DNA from: Lobosporangium transversale
Taxonomy: Eukaryota > Mortierellomycota > Mortierellomycetes > Mortierellales > Mortierellaceae
Assembly (NCBI RefSeq): GCF_002105155.1
Contig: NW_019029003.1
Coordinates: forward strand, 124,001 to 188,000
Direction of reading: 5' to 3'
DNA length: 64,000 nt
Each line of letters begins with the position of its first letter. The first letter of the stretch is position 1. This document shows positions 47,582 to 63,427 of the stretch, piece by piece. The position numbers were made by a program, and so were the translations under genes. Below the pieces are notes generated by a model, which saw only the letters and a program-made list of their open reading frames with translations, ran no database searches and was not told the DNA's origin.

Positions 47582-48471
47582 AAAAAAAAAAAAAAAAAAA
47601 AAAAAGATACAATCCGTTGTTTTCTCCTCTTCAATAAATAATGGCTGCTCACCGTTATGATATTAAGCTTTGGTTGCATTGTAGTTGATAGTTGACGCGT
47701 CACGTTGGCAAAGACATTTGTTCCTTGGATATGCCTTGCATCCTGCAATATTTATCGTAATATGCGTGATGCACTCTTCAAAGATCTAATGATGATGATG
47801 GTACTTTGTGTGATTCCTATCAGAACCATGCTCTTTCCTTCCTCTTTGGTTCCAATATAAATACAGAGTCTTCTTTTTTTCTTTTCTTTCTTTTTTCTTT
47901 TCTCTTTTTCCTTTTTATTTCGTTAAAGCCATTTTGGTATTTTGACCATATCAGTTAGTGCTTCTTTTGAATACTTACACATAATGACTTGCATCTATGA
48001 CTTATAGCCTGCATACAAGACAAAGAGGCTACTGCTGACGCCGTTGAAAGAAGACTCTTTCACTCTCTCTCCTTTTTTCTTTTAAGTATGAAGAGAATAA
48101 TCCTCAGTTCAAGGTTTCAGTCGCTCACTATCTTCCAGATCCCTTTCTTTTTTCCTCTTTCTGGTCTCCCTGGTATTCTAAACCTATCGCATGGCGAGGA
48201 AGTTATTGGTTCTCAAGCTCTCAAAATATTTGAAGTGCTTGCTTTATTGTTCACTCCCCTTATTTCAATTAGCTTCATCTCTAGGAAGTTTGCATTCGCT
48301 GTTACATGTGGCTATCTTTTTTTTTTTTTTTTTTTTTTTTTTGCATGTGCTTTCTATCCGTCTGATGTAATGAGCCTATTTCACGACTCTGTCTCCTTAT
48401 AGTCTCCACTATAGCTTTTTTCATTCTCCGGCTCACCGCCATGTCGCTGCTTTTCTTTGTTTTTCCTTTAG

Positions 48472-49116
48472 GTTATCTTGCATTAGTGGGTAAGAGACAA
48501 CGACGACAACGAACACTTTCCTGCATGCATGCGGAAGTTCTTGTTATGAATTGTTCAGGATTTTCCTCTTGTTTATTTAGGAGAAGAGAAGAGATCTTCA
48601 ATTTCGTAATATGCAGACATGGTGTTACAAGTTCAAGGACACTATAAACATATCGTAGATTGATATTCACATTAAAACCTGAATGACAGCAATGGCCTTC
48701 CTTCCGACCACTATCTGGAGCAAGCCATCCGATAGCGGATCCATCTCACCACAGCATTCTTTCTTCTTCTTCTCTTTCATCTCCAGTATATACCTTCTTC
48801 AACAACAATGCTTATCGCAACCGGATCATGAAGAATATCTCACCGAAACGACTTTCTTTCTCCTCCCTAATGGCCGGTGAATTGCATTGGGACGGTTACT
48901 TTCATTTTTTCTTTTGTCTCCTCTTCCTTCATTTTTTTTTTTTACTCACCTCCCTTTTTTTTTTTTTTTTTTTTGCCTTGTCCTGTCATACAACTTTTTC
49001 CGAATCAATTTGAATAAAAAAAAAAAAAAAAAAAGCAATTCCTGCAAGCTAATTTCTATCTGTTTTGCTATATCAATTCAATATTTTTCTCCTTAGAAGA
49101 ACTCGTGTTCAGTTAG
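48472..49116 (+). CDS. Candidate spliced gene (incomplete 5' end)
   Basis: The best-supported piece is 48690-48876, which follows a CAG acceptor and ends G|GTGAAT. It encodes 62 residues including FFNNNAYRNRIMKNISPKRL and SFSSLMAG. Downstream, acceptor TTAG at 49095-49096 restores the frame and gives EELVFS then a stop. Upstream, possible microexons 48472-48489 and 48581-48605 are in compatible phases. A start is not settled: ATG 48441 lies in an attractive hydrophobic frame (MSLLFFVFPLGYLALV) but needs an unusual acceptor to connect. No family is recognised. Confidence 0.35.
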
Positions 49117-49253
49117 AGCATAAAGAGGTACTGGGCGACGACGACGACGGGAATGACGCTATTGAACTAACTTTTTGCCTCCTAACCTTCCCCCATCTCC
49201 TTTTCTCTCCCTTCTCTTTCCCCCTTTTTTTTTTTTTTTTTTTGTTTTACAAC

Positions 49254-49284
<31 letters not shown>

Positions 49285-49785
49285 GTTGTCATGAATCGTT
49301 TGTGCCTGAATCTTAAATGTGGACAACACAGTCAGTTTCAATCAATACAAAAAATTACATATCCATTTCACGAATAGTTCAAGAAGTATGTTTAAAAATA
49401 TTTGTGCATCATACCATTCTATGGGCACAGTAATGTAAACTCCGTCCGTAGTCGAGTAGAAACTAATCCAAAGTGGAATAAAACAGTGAAGAAATACAAG
49501 AAGGCTTTGACATGAATACAGGCATCAGTATAGAAACAATCTGTGCTATTTGAAGCTGTGCTTGTTTGGGAAGACGCACGTACAAAAATAAAAAAATAAA
49601 AAAAGAAAATTCAAAGCACGCCGATCAGTTGAAAGATCTACCGTGTCTAAACAGATGTATCCTCTTTTGAGAACAACTGAGCAGGCCACACTATGGGACT
49701 TGCTCTACCGAGTTAATCAGATTTGTCCTTAGTCTGTAATGGAAGATCATCCTTTATGTTCTATTGTATTACTCTTGTTTCGTAG

Positions 49786-49994
49786 ATCAGGAAGAGCTCT
49801 ATACCAAAAGTAGTAAAATCAGAAGTATCGGCAGCAGTAGTACACATAGACTGGTTGGACAAAGCAACAATGTAACATCAGATTGGCATCATCTTGGACA
49901 CATCAATGCTGATGAACAAGAAATAGATGTCAGTACGATTTTAGTCCCTCAGTGCTATATCCTGCATTGCTTCCCGTCTGTCATCGACTCTTGA
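49786..49994 (+). other. Coding-like block, possible exon
   Basis: After a CGTAG acceptor the frame reads DQEELYTKSSKIRSIGSSST and continues with HRLVGQSNNVTSDWHHLGHI and NADEQEIDVS to a stop, about 69 residues of protein-like composition. A second protein-like piece (MYPLLRTTEQATLWDLLYRV) starts near 49652 but has no matching donor. They may be exons of one gene or pseudogene remains. Confidence 0.35.
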
Positions 49995-50401
49995 GTGACA
50001 AACCTCCCGTCTTTTTCTTTTTACCTGCCTATTCCATGTCTCAGATGAGAGAAAGAGAAAGAGAGTTTTTGTACTACTTACACTCTAGAGTCTTTTCTTT
50101 CCTTGACACACTGTTTTGGGTTTTGCGACTGAGAGAATATGCACAATGACCTCTCTTTTGTTGATGGTTTTAACTCTTCTGTTTAGGAAAAGGGAATGTG
50201 GCTACGATGTTTTCAAGCATTCCAATACATTTGTAAAAACCGATTATTTATCAAGACAACAGCCAAATAGAATTTAAGGGAGGGAAGAAAAAAAAAAAAA
50301 AAAAAAAAAAAAAGCGTGAAGCAGTTTAGACGTATATAATGATATTATTAAAACTAATAATAAAACCAAAAGTATCGCATCGTGAAGGACGTTCCTTTGC
50401 G

Positions 50402-50437
<36 letters not shown>

Positions 50438-51054
50438 TCATAGACTGAGCCCTCTTTGTTCTTACACTCTTGATATGCGGATTGATTCCGTGTTGAGTAT
50501 ATTTTGTTCTGACCCTTGATCTCCTTTCTCTTACTCTCTTTAAAAATATTTATGTGGTTTTTTTTTTTTTATTATTTTATTTTTTACGAACAATCACTAT
50601 AAAAGTTCTCGAAAACCTCTTTGAGTTCTACCTGAACGTCTCTACCCTCCTTCATTCCCTCTCCTCTCCTTCATTCTCCTCTCTTTGTCTTCAAGACGCC
50701 TACAGTTTCATCCTGTCTCTCTTTCGTTTTTCTTTTTTTATACTTATTTTACTCTTCTATTCAAACTAACAGTGTATCCTTATTATTACATCAGCAGTAG
50801 TATCATTTGTGATATTAATCTTTTTAAACGATTCTGCACATCCCAGCACCTTTTATTTTGTTTGCTTTCATATACATATATATTTTTTGTTTAAAAAAAA
50901 AAAAAACGATCGTAAGCTCAGATCGTAAGCCTATATATCCACAACCCTACACTCAATATTAGAACCGGATCCCTAATAGGGACCGAGCTATAGTGGTCAA
51001 CGCCTTTATCGCTTCTCAACTTCCTTTCTTCCTTACTGCGTCCCTACTCAAGCC

Positions 51055-53673
51055 ATGCAACACCATCACCAAGTACCAGCATTCCATGCAATGCATCACC
51101 CACACCTGCAACAAGAACAGCAGTATGGACATGGAGCACCGGTTCAAGAACATGCTCAGTATCAAGGACCACAGCACCACAATGTGCCGCAACATCCACA
51201 CATGGCTCCTTCCTATCATCACCGCAACTGTTTCTTGCCTAATGGAGATACACCTGACAGCAATTCAGCTAGGTCTGTCCCTTATTCTCATTCACATTAT
51301 CAGCCACATCCACATCATGACTATGCGCCACTACCTTCACATCGCCTATCGCACCATGCGCAACAGGATTCCCAGCAAGAACAGCACCAACAGCCAAGTC
51401 ATGCAGGGCTTCATTCAACTCGCCACAATCATCATTTGGTACAGCATTCGCGTTCCTCTTCAACGTCCCCTATTGGACGTGAACAAAATAATGGTGATCC
51501 TGCAGTGGAGTCTGACGAATCGACAGTATCAGACACTGAATTAACTTTCAATAATGTTCAATGGACGCGTCAAGAGGTAAGGTTATTGTTACACATTTTA
51601 AACTCTCTATTCTTTTCCCTCCCTTTCTTAATAATAATGAGCCTCAAAAGAAAAGAGCCATTGTTTGCTTGCCGGCACAGGATTGGTTAAAAAGATGGTG
51701 GTCTGGGCGTTGGTAGTCTTTGTGATTAGACTCGCTAGATTCGTTACAGCTTTTCGATTGGTTGTGCCCAAACAAAAAAAAAAAAAAAAAAAAAAAAAAA
51801 TCACCCTAAGATTCATCCCGATCCTTGAGACCCAAAGAAATGGTGGCGTTGACATGTATTTCTTAAACACAAATGTATACATGGATGTGTAGAGAAAGGT
51901 TTTGTTTGGGGATCCTCATGGTTTTCATTGGACCCCCATTCATAATCGGATTCAACTGCTCATCTCTTCCCATCAACACTCCTACTTTTTTCCACTAGTC
52001 CCATTCCTTGGTAGGCATTTTGGTTTGGTAGATAGTCTTCTCCATTCATGCTTCCAACCTTAAAAAAACCCCTAAACTATTTCTCTCTGGATGTCCCATG
52101 TTGTTTGGAGTATTTTTATTATTTCTACCATTATTATTATTATTGTTGTTGTTTGGATAACGAATTAAATAAATAGATCTTCTCCCTTCCTCCTTTGTAA
52201 TTTTATGTCCTTGTGGACCACGATTGCACAATGGTGGTTTGAAGCAGAAGGAATGAAAGAAAAGAAGAGAGACTGGAGGGAGAAGTTATTGAAAAATACG
52301 TCTCTTTGTACTCTTTGGATTGCTTTCTTTCCACCCCTTTTCTCTTTGCTTTCTTATTCACACACAAACACAAACATACACTCCATTCCTACAATGACGA
52401 AAGTGATTTGGAGAAAAAAGGGAGAGGCAAAGAGGAATATCCCCTTTTCGTTTGGATTGTGGGAGGACGTGCGTGCGATGCGTATGTGTGCAGATGTGCG
52501 TCCATGCATGCCATCGCATAAACATGTTTGTTTACAAACATTTTTCTTCCTTTTTTTTGTTTTTTTTGTCCCGATGGGATGTGGGATAGAGTTCATGCTT
52601 GAAGTTGATGTTGCCGATGGTGATGCGGATGGTGATGGGATGTTGCTGAATTGTTTTTTTTTATGCGTCCTTCTTGTGACAAAGCGTCGAACATGCATAT
52701 ATGCGGAGTAATAGCTCTCTTTGACCTTTCTGCAGTTTCCCCTTCATTCATTCATCTTATCCCCCCAGCATCCTCTTCTTTTTCCCTCTCTCCTCCTCAT
52801 TGTTTCTCTCCCCTTGGTGTTCTTTCTCCTTCGTCTTCTTTGTCCTGTGGATTCAATAGTATTTGAAGCAATTTTGTAAATACACACTATGCTACCCGTT
52901 CTTGGCATTAGCCCCGATAACGTTACTCTTGTTCCGCTCATCTTTTTTTTTTTTTTTTTTTTTTTGTCTGTCTCATGTCTCCCATGCCATACCATTCATA
53001 CCAAAACTCGTACCCATTCATTTTGTCACACTATACACAGCAAATCATTGCTGCTATTTTTTTCATCCCCATTCATTCGCAAATCCATTCCGCGCCTCTT
53101 TATTTAGTGGCGTGGACATCACAGTCACTTTTTTTTTTTTTTTTTTTTTTTTTTTCCTTCCTCAATCTCGCCTCTCCTTTCTTTGCTTTTTTAACAAAAC
53201 TTTTTTTTTCTTGACTCTTCAAGCACATTCATACTTGCACTCATACTCGCACTCACACTCATATTCTGCTACATCCATATCTACACCCAGATAACTATTC
53301 ATTCATACACGTTCTCACTTTACTCTCGCTCTCTTTTTGCTCGCAACGTACATTCCTGTCTTCTCCTGTCCAGTCCCTTTTTTCCCCTCCTGCGTATCTC
53401 ACACCCTTTTGAAAAAAGGTTGGCTCATTGGAATGCCACGCACCAAAAAAAAAAAAAAAAAAAAAAAAAAAAACGTTGTGGTTCAATGTTTACTTCTATT
53501 ACTCGCATGCGTCTTTCCACTTCAACGACTTATATTTCGCGAGGGAGATTGGAGGAGAAAAATGACAGCCGTTAAATTGATGTTTTCGGTGTCGTTGTTC
53601 TATGTTTCTCATTCTAGAAGCTTTTATATTTTTATCAATCACTTTTATTTCGTCAACGTCTGATGTTTTGATG

Positions 53674-53705
<32 letters not shown>

Positions 53706-56326
53706 GTTACTGCCCAATACTTCCACTTCACTTTATCAATGCATTCTTTTCCCAACACTATTGCGCCTATCATTTACCCATCTTTTTTTATCTTGCTCAG
53801 TCATTTACTAATACATCTTTCAATATATCGATTGATTTATTGCTTGCTCTGACAGGATAACCTACTCCGGGAAGCTGTACTCAAGTTCAGTGGCAAGGCT
53901 TGGAAGCGTATAGCTGAATACTGTTTCCCCGACGGATCTCGAGATAAAGACCAGTGCCTTCACCGTTGGCGAATGATTTCTAAACCTAGATCAATTAAGG
54001 GCCCTTGGACTCCCGAGGTAAGAGCATATTCTTCAGCATAAATCTGTAGTTAGGACAACTTCCTTGCAGAGAGCTGATAATGTATAGTGATGAAATAAAA
54101 TAATAATAATAATAATAATAAAAAAGCCAGACTGAAGATCTGCTACTGAAATTTCAAGCTAAAGCTGATAACTAACTAATTCTTGTTCTATCGATATTTC
54201 ATATATTCCATCAAACGTTTTATCCTTAGGAGGACCGCCAGCTTCGGGCACTTGTAAACGAGTTGGGCGCTGAGAAGTGGGTTCTAATTGCCAGCCGACT
54301 GGGCTCGCGCACCGGTAAACAGTGTCGTGAGAGATGGCACAACCATCTAGATCCTACCAGTAAGTAGAGGGTACTAGACTGTTTGTTTGGCAATAGTCTG
54401 GCACAAATGCATTCATCAACTCGATAGAAGGATTTAAAGGACAGTGTGACATACTACTAAACATACTTAATGACCGTACCATTTCTTTCTTTCTTTTCTT
54501 TTCTTTCCTTCCCACAGTTGACAAGTCTCCGTTCACCGCTAAGGAAGATGAGCTAATCTTTAAGCTGTTTGAGCAATTTGGATCGAAATGGGCAGAAATG
54601 TCCAAGCTTATGCCTGGACGCCCGGATAACGCAATCAAGAATCATTTCAACACATCTATGCAACGTAAGCGTAGACGTCTCAGCTTACAGGACCCTTCAG
54701 GTATGGATATATTATAAATACTTGACTACTTAACGAAGCTATCGAACTATCTGATCAGAATTCATGTATAGTGAGTGTATTTTGCATTCTTTATTTGGTT
54801 CTGGAATTAAACTTTCTTGCTATTAAAATATATCGACACATAGAGCTCCAAGCAAAGGCTGAACAGGCAGGTGGAGCACCTTCAGCCTCCTTTTCTTCTC
54901 CAGTAGCATCTCCTACCAGCACAACAACTTCGCCTCCATCTCTTTCACGTAGACATAGGTTCGATCCATATGGTATGTCTAGTATATAGGAACTTCTATT
55001 CCGGGTCACACCACGGGATGATTACCTTACCTTCTATAGCCCTATCTCACTCACTCTTTCTCTTGTTATCTGATTAATCTTAAAGAACGACGACACTCTA
55101 TGCCTTCACTGGATCTTCCTTCAAGGACACAAAATGCAACACAGGCACAGCATGAGCAGCAGCAACAGCAACCACAACAACGAACTTTCTCATCAGAGAA
55201 TCTCAAGGATGGGACTCCATATCCTTCAACTCGAAATGTCCTTACTCCTCCTATTACCCCTGATTTCAAAGGCAGATTGCAGTTCTCTCCAGTCATGTTG
55301 AGATCATGCTCCACAGGCTCTGCGAACCGACTATCCTCAGTAGGTGGATATAAGGCTGGCCCCAACACAGGACTTCAAAGACCTAACCTTCCTGGAAGCT
55401 CTTCGATCCACAAGCCTCTTTCAAGCATCAACAACTCGTTTGTGTCTTCAACGCCAGCGGGGCCAACAAATCCCTCAACAGCACCATTGCCTTCTAATTT
55501 TCTGAGCAAAATTGGACGATCGTCCTCAGCTCTGTCCGCTTCCACTACATACAGTGATGTTTCTCCCAGCCAATCTTCAGCACAGTCGCCCTACATGCAG
55601 TATGCGGGCGATCAGGGCTATGGCTACTATCAACAAGAGCAACAGCTCCAACATTCTTTACCTGGCCGTCCCAATTTGACGAGGCATGAATCCCTGGGAC
55701 ACTACCCAAATTATCAGCATCATTCCCGTCACGGAAGCCACGATGGTCACTATTCAAGTCAACATGACTATCGCAGGCATTCTGTAGAGATGGACCCGTT
55801 TTCAGCACTCTCAGAATTAGCCAACTTGGCTGAACAGCATAGAGAAATGCGCCCTGGTACGATGGCGGCTCAGAGCAAAGCTGAAGGTGGTGATAATAGA
55901 GTGTATAGAGAAGACTATGGTCGAAGACAGGAGGAGCACAAGGACTTGGCACGGCCCTTTCCGACTTCTCTGAGCAATTTGAAGGAAGAGGAGCATGTTA
56001 CACAAGATGGTCATCGCTATGGCCACTCCGGAAGTTTTAAGGAGTGTGGACATATCCAACATTCGTACCACATCCATGAGCGGTCTGAACCCAACACGAC
56101 ATCACCGTCTACTCATGCATACTACAAGTCAGAACGACCCCCAATGAATTACTCCACATCAGATCACACTAGTTCTGACAATGGTGACACGAAGGATGAA
56201 TCACAGCGAAAATTCTCGTCGCCTGAGCCTAATTTAGCGTACTTGAACATGCGCCGTGGCTCTGTAAGGGACCTAATGGCAATTAACAACTTGTGCCTGA
56301 GTTCTGAAGAGGTTGAGCGGTGCTGA
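51055..56326 (+). CDS. R1R2R3-type MYB transcription factor
   Basis: Exons 51055-51576, 53856-54017, 54230-54359, 54518-54700, 54844-54972 and 55086-56326 total 2367 nt (788 residues). The N-terminus (residues 1-165) is His/Gln/Pro-rich. Three MYB repeats follow: R1 from VQWTRQEDNLLREAVLKF to LHRWRMIS, R2 GPWTPEEDRQLRALVNELGA with CRERWHNHLDP, R3 SPFTAKEDELIFKLFEQFG with AIKNHFNTSMQRKRRR. The first Trp of R3 is replaced by Phe, as in many MYBs. All three helix-turn-helix units look intact, so it should bind DNA in the nucleus. The C-terminal 450 residues are Ser/Pro/Gln/His-rich, probably regulatory. Intron 1 is 2279 nt, far longer than the others, and splits R1 after its first conserved Trp and Glu. 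Confidence 0.92.
51577..53855. other. MYB intron 1, unusually long
   Basis: A 2.28-kb intron rich in homopolymers (A tract about 51774-51800; T tracts near 52943-52965, 53129-53155 and 53675-53704; A tract about 53443-53472). A 168-codon plus-strand frame (52205-52711) lies inside, but its middle is T-rich and it has no clear family, so I do not call it a gene. Confidence 0.5.
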
Positions 56327-56370
56327 GGTCCTTATTATTATTCATACGGTGCCAGGACGATAGCGACAGA

Positions 56371-56404
<34 letters not shown>

Positions 56405-56812
56405 GTCAGTATGAAGTACTTAAGTTTGTACATATATTATTCCTCAACCTTTTCCGTCATTTTTTTGAGTATTGATGGCCATCTCATAATATACCAATAT
56501 CTCTATTTAAAGTCTCCGTTTTCTTTTTCTGTTTCTGTTTCGTTTACAAATTAACTGTAGAAAAATATTTTAATCATCAAGTAAAGCAAAAATAAAGTGC
56601 GTTTGAAGTAATAGATTTTTACAAGGTGTCAAAATGTGTAAATGTATAAATACCACGCGTCGCGTCTCTGTGTCACCATCGCACGTTGGACAGCGACTTT
56701 TTTTAATAGCCGACATCATTTCACCTCTCATTCTTTTTTTTTTTTTTTTTTTTTTCTCTCTCTCTCTTCATCTTTCATTCCTCTCTCTTTACAACTTAGC
56801 CAGAGTATAAAG
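56327..56812. other. Intergenic MYB to WD40
   Basis: A tract (56381-56404) about 55 bp after the MYB stop, AT-rich sequence, then a T tract (56730-56753) and CT-rich leader before the next ATG. Confidence 0.55.
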
Positions 56813-58865
<2,053 letters not shown>

Positions 58866-60761
58866 TGATTGGAGAGTTTAAACTAGGCAAGCACATGTAC
58901 TCACACATTCAAAAATTATTCATTACTCCTCCTCGTTTGTAATAAAGTATAAAAATTGGGCCGTACCAGCCCCCCCCCCCCTCCCCCTCCCTCCTCTCCA
59001 TACTTCTAAATGAAGATTTGGTTGATGTTTAGAGAGCTTTATTTAAAATATGGAGTAATTCATGTAATAGAATACATTGCTTTCTTCTCTTCCTCATTGC
59101 GCTTCTGAACATATTTATAAATATATATTACAGAAATGAAGTTGAAGATACTATATGTTGGAACAGTGGTGATGGCAATGGCGAGTGATGATCAGTAACC
59201 GACTCATTATTCTTAAACTGTCGGAAATATGTTTTAGTTCTAAGTAATTAGCAGAAAATCGTGTCAGCTACGTGAAATCAACGTTGCAAACTAAACCCCT
59301 CATACTTGGGGTCCTTTCCAAATAAAAATAAAAAGTAAAAATTAGGAATAAAAATAAAAATAAAAAAAAAATGAAGTGATCTGCAGCTTTTTCTTCGATC
59401 CACCCGATCAGTTTCTCCTTAGCTTTTGCAATGCCTTATAGATAATAAATAAAGGGGATGGGGATGGGACGGTTAAATTTGGCCATATACGAATGTATAA
59501 TCATCCAGAACGAGTCGTTGCAGGTCTCTATGCAAAACACGCATATTGGAGCCAATTTTTATTAAAAAATAAATAAATAAAAATAACATAGTTACGCACT
59601 AGGGAGTTGGATATGTCGCTTGGTCTCTTATTTGATATCTTTGTCTGCCAGGTTGTTTGGTCTGTTCATGACTTTGCATCTATTCACTAGTTGTCAGAAA
59701 GTCGACAGTCTTTTTTTTTTTTTTTTTTTTTTCATTAAGTATTGATGCCTTCAAAAAGTTCGAACAGTTCAGTATAACTGTTGAATCGAGAGATTGAACA
59801 TTGTGTTGTCTTGAGAAGATCGGGGCGAGGCCCTGATTGAGCCTCTAGTTAATATATCTATTGATATTGATATTGATATTAATACAGATAACATGGCATT
59901 GTAATCTAGGTAAATGAACTGGAAAGGCTCAAATGCATTTTGTTTATCCTTCTTCCCCTGAATCTTGGATTCTGTTCCAATCGAGATCTTGTCTGACTGT
60001 GTAATTGAAGGAAAACCTGTATTTCCTTTTATTTGACTTTGTTCTTGTCATTAAAAGGAGTCAAGGGAAGGAAAGGAAAGCAGAGGAAGAAGGGAATGAT
60101 CATAATGCCCTTTGTTGATATTGGGACATTGAGGCTCACACCATTTTGGTCAAGAAGCAAAAAAAACTTCCACTATTAAGTAGAGTCAATATATCAATGC
60201 ATGGTATTTTAACAATACGCTCGCTTACTCAATAATCACGGCAAGAAAGGAAGGAAGCAGTAGGAAGCATTTTGAGCGTCTCTAAAAACGGAATCTACTC
60301 CAATAAGAAGGCGTAAATTAGAGACTGGAAGGAGGAAAACTCTGAGGGTATATCTGTTTCCTACTTTTTACTCAATCGACGTATGCCTTTGTTTAGGCCA
60401 TTACAATGCGTATGAATGAATTCTCTTCAGAGCATAATGGTGCTATTATCGGGTTGAAAAGGCCCTCAAATAGAGAAGAATATGGTAGTAACAACTTTTT
60501 ATTTCTGGTGAATGTGTTTCCTAGACCCCAGATACTATATTGCAAAGAGAGGATGGGCGACTTCTATTGATAGGTAACGGCCATAGTTACTGAGCACTCT
60601 TTCTTTGCCTCCCCTTTTACTTTTCTATTCCCCCTGCCTCTGTCTAGGTCACCGTCTTTATGATACATTCCTCGGTCAACATTCCCTATTTTATTACTGC
60701 TTCACCACTCACCGCTCTCCTATCTTCTTTTTCTGTCTCATTCGCTACACCTCTTAACCAC

Positions 60762-60792
<31 letters not shown>

Positions 60793-63427
60793 CCTTTCTT
60801 TTATCTCCCTTAATTGTCCTTTTTCATGGTGATCAATTCGATCCCAAAGCTCCCATCCATATACCCTTTTCCTTTCATTCATATACTTTTCTTTGTTGAA
60901 CTCTATACTTGGCAGCGATTGTTCTACATTTTGCTTTTGAATCGAGCTCTGCTTCCTTATTAGCATCCGAACCATTCACAATCTTTTTTTTTTTTTTTTT
61001 TTTTTTTTCCTTTAAGCACTTGTTTCTGTACGCGTTTCAATTACTTGATCCCATAATTTTTTTTTATATCGGTGGCGCGCGTCGTCGCGTTCTATCACGG
61101 CGGACTTTCAAACTCAAAAACAAGGTACGCATATGCGTGTAAAAAAGAATAAAAAAAAAAATGCACAGCCGAAATGGTCGTTCGAGCTATAATAGACAAG
61201 ACGGGATGGGATTCGACTCATTCTAATGGAAGACACGGATCAATGAATTAATGAATCAAGCAATGCATCAACAAATCTTTGAGAATTACAAAAAAAGAAA
61301 AAAGAAAGTCAATATTCATATTCTACTTCTAAATTCCCATCTTTGTCCCACCCCCTTTTTCTGTTGAGATTCTGTCCACATGTACTCGTCCATCTAAAAT
61401 AATTCTGTACCCTGCTATCCCTTAATCTGCTGGGGCTTGTAAACATCAAATCACCAACAATGAAAGAGATCAAAAAATATATATAAAAAAAATGGGGTAG
61501 TTACTTTACATGTGTGTATGGGGGACATGATTCTCGAACATTAAATGGCGAATCAGTCAGATTGCTCAAAAAAAGCTTACGAAAGAGTATAGGAGGAAAG
61601 AAAAGGATAAATGACATTTGATAAGAAAGGCAAAAGGAAGAGAAATAGAAAGGAGAGCAAGATCAAACGTCTATAACAAGGATGATGTGAGTCTAGGGCT
61701 AATTTTTATTGCGCGTTTGCGCTTTGGCGTTCGATGCCATGACAATCTAATCAACCTAAAATGCACACATGCACCATACACAGGTGATACACAGCGAGTG
61801 ATACACGCCCACACATACCCTGTGCACCATGACCCTCGCACGCAACATCAAGCCATGGACATGGCATCCGTGCTTCTGAAATCTCAATTATGTTTATTCA
61901 ATTTGATGATTACACATTATTCATGTTGGACAAGGATGCATCGACTCACAAAAAAAAAAAAAAAAACTTTATGCAACTTTAAAAAAAGAAAAAAAACGAT
62001 GTCGATTGTTTTAGTCTCTGGGTTTAATCAGTCAAAGAGTTGAATGGGGGACATTGATTGATGGTGATCCATGCGAGAGAGGCAACCCCATGGATTATGA
62101 TTCCTTGGAGTAGAGATGGGGGACCAAAAAAAAAAAAAAAAAAACCCAGTCTCTGTAATATATAATTGGCACTAGCGGTTTAGTAAATAGGGGAAATTCG
62201 ATATTCTGGAGAGAAAGGTCGTTTTTTGTAATCGCTTTCAACCTTGTTTCTATCCCTGTCTCCTCTCTCTCTTCAAAGCTCTCTCCATCTCACATTCGCT
62301 CATTCCATGACTTGATCAGCATCGTTTCGGCTGTACCAAATGAAGGATCATCCTGCGCTTAATCACGTAATTAAAACAGCATATAAAAATATTTGGTGTC
62401 GCATGTGCTATTAGTTAAGTTTGCGATGATTAACTGTCGATCACCTGTGCCTGTTGATGATATCAGTCTTTCCAACGGCCATGTCGTTGACGGAAGAAGG
62501 GGAAGGGGAACATTCATCAACAACTCGTGGAGAAGCTCTCTTTTTTTTTTTTTTTTTTTTTTTTTTGCCCAATATCATTGTCTCTTTTGCTCTTCGATAA
62601 TATTATACACCAAAAGTGATTTTACTCCTTAATGTTGCCCTCTTCCTTCCTCCTTTTTTTTTTTTAGGAGCAAACAAAAAATACAAACACCTGTGCTCTC
62701 CTTTCATGGTTGTCTTGATAGTGGTATAATTACGGTTCCGTGTTTATTTCTGCAATCTTCCTTTCAATGTACCAAAGTGACCCATTTGAGCCCTTGGTGA
62801 CGGTTATAGCCCTGCTCTTACATTTTTTACTATTGATTTGTTTTCCAGCTTTTCCCTCTCCCTCTATCTCTCTTTCATATCGTTATACACTTTACCCATA
62901 TCTTTGTTTATGGATGTGTTAATGTGTACCTTACTTTGGGTTAAACTTTTTAAGATTCTCATTATATCTGAGATTTCGACCTTCTATCTCGATTGCAATC
63001 TTCAACGACATTAAAATATGCGCCTGACAGGTGAACAATGGCATGGACTTGGTGTGGGGTCATCATTTGTCATCCTCTGTTTTCCCCTAAACGCGTTGCC
63101 AATCTTATTTTAATTATTATTTCTCTTTCTGTTTTGAATTGAATAGGGTTGAAAGACAATCATAAGCAACAATAACCAGAACAGCGGTTGGGGGAGTAGG
63201 ACAAGTTTCTCGAGCTAGATCTTGCATCACACAAACACTCAAACACACACAAACACAGCACACAACAATCATAAACACCCACAAGTATAAAAAGGGAAGA
63301 GAGTAAACGTTCTAATAACGAACTTCGCATCACATTGCATCGCGCCTCCCAAAATCTATTCGCTTACCTCCGAGAAAAAAAAGAGAGGATAGGAGGTTGC
63401 AAAAGAAACTTTAGTGAAGAAAGAGCG

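Larger units (their letters stand above)
47582..51054. other. 3.5-kb region without a settled gene model
   Basis: Contains a TATAAATA element (47856-47863), T tracts (48318-48342 and 48957-48974), A tracts (49018-49034, 49254-49280, 50288-50313 and 50402-50435) and several protein-like blocks on the plus strand, described separately. The last 150 bp are the leader of the MYB gene and include a direct repeat GATCGTAAGC (about 50908-50930). Confidence 0.4.

Noticed and set aside
52205-52711. 168-codon frame inside MYB intron 1
   Set aside because: Contains a T-tract-encoded Phe run, no recognisable family and no promoter; kept only as a note on the intron.
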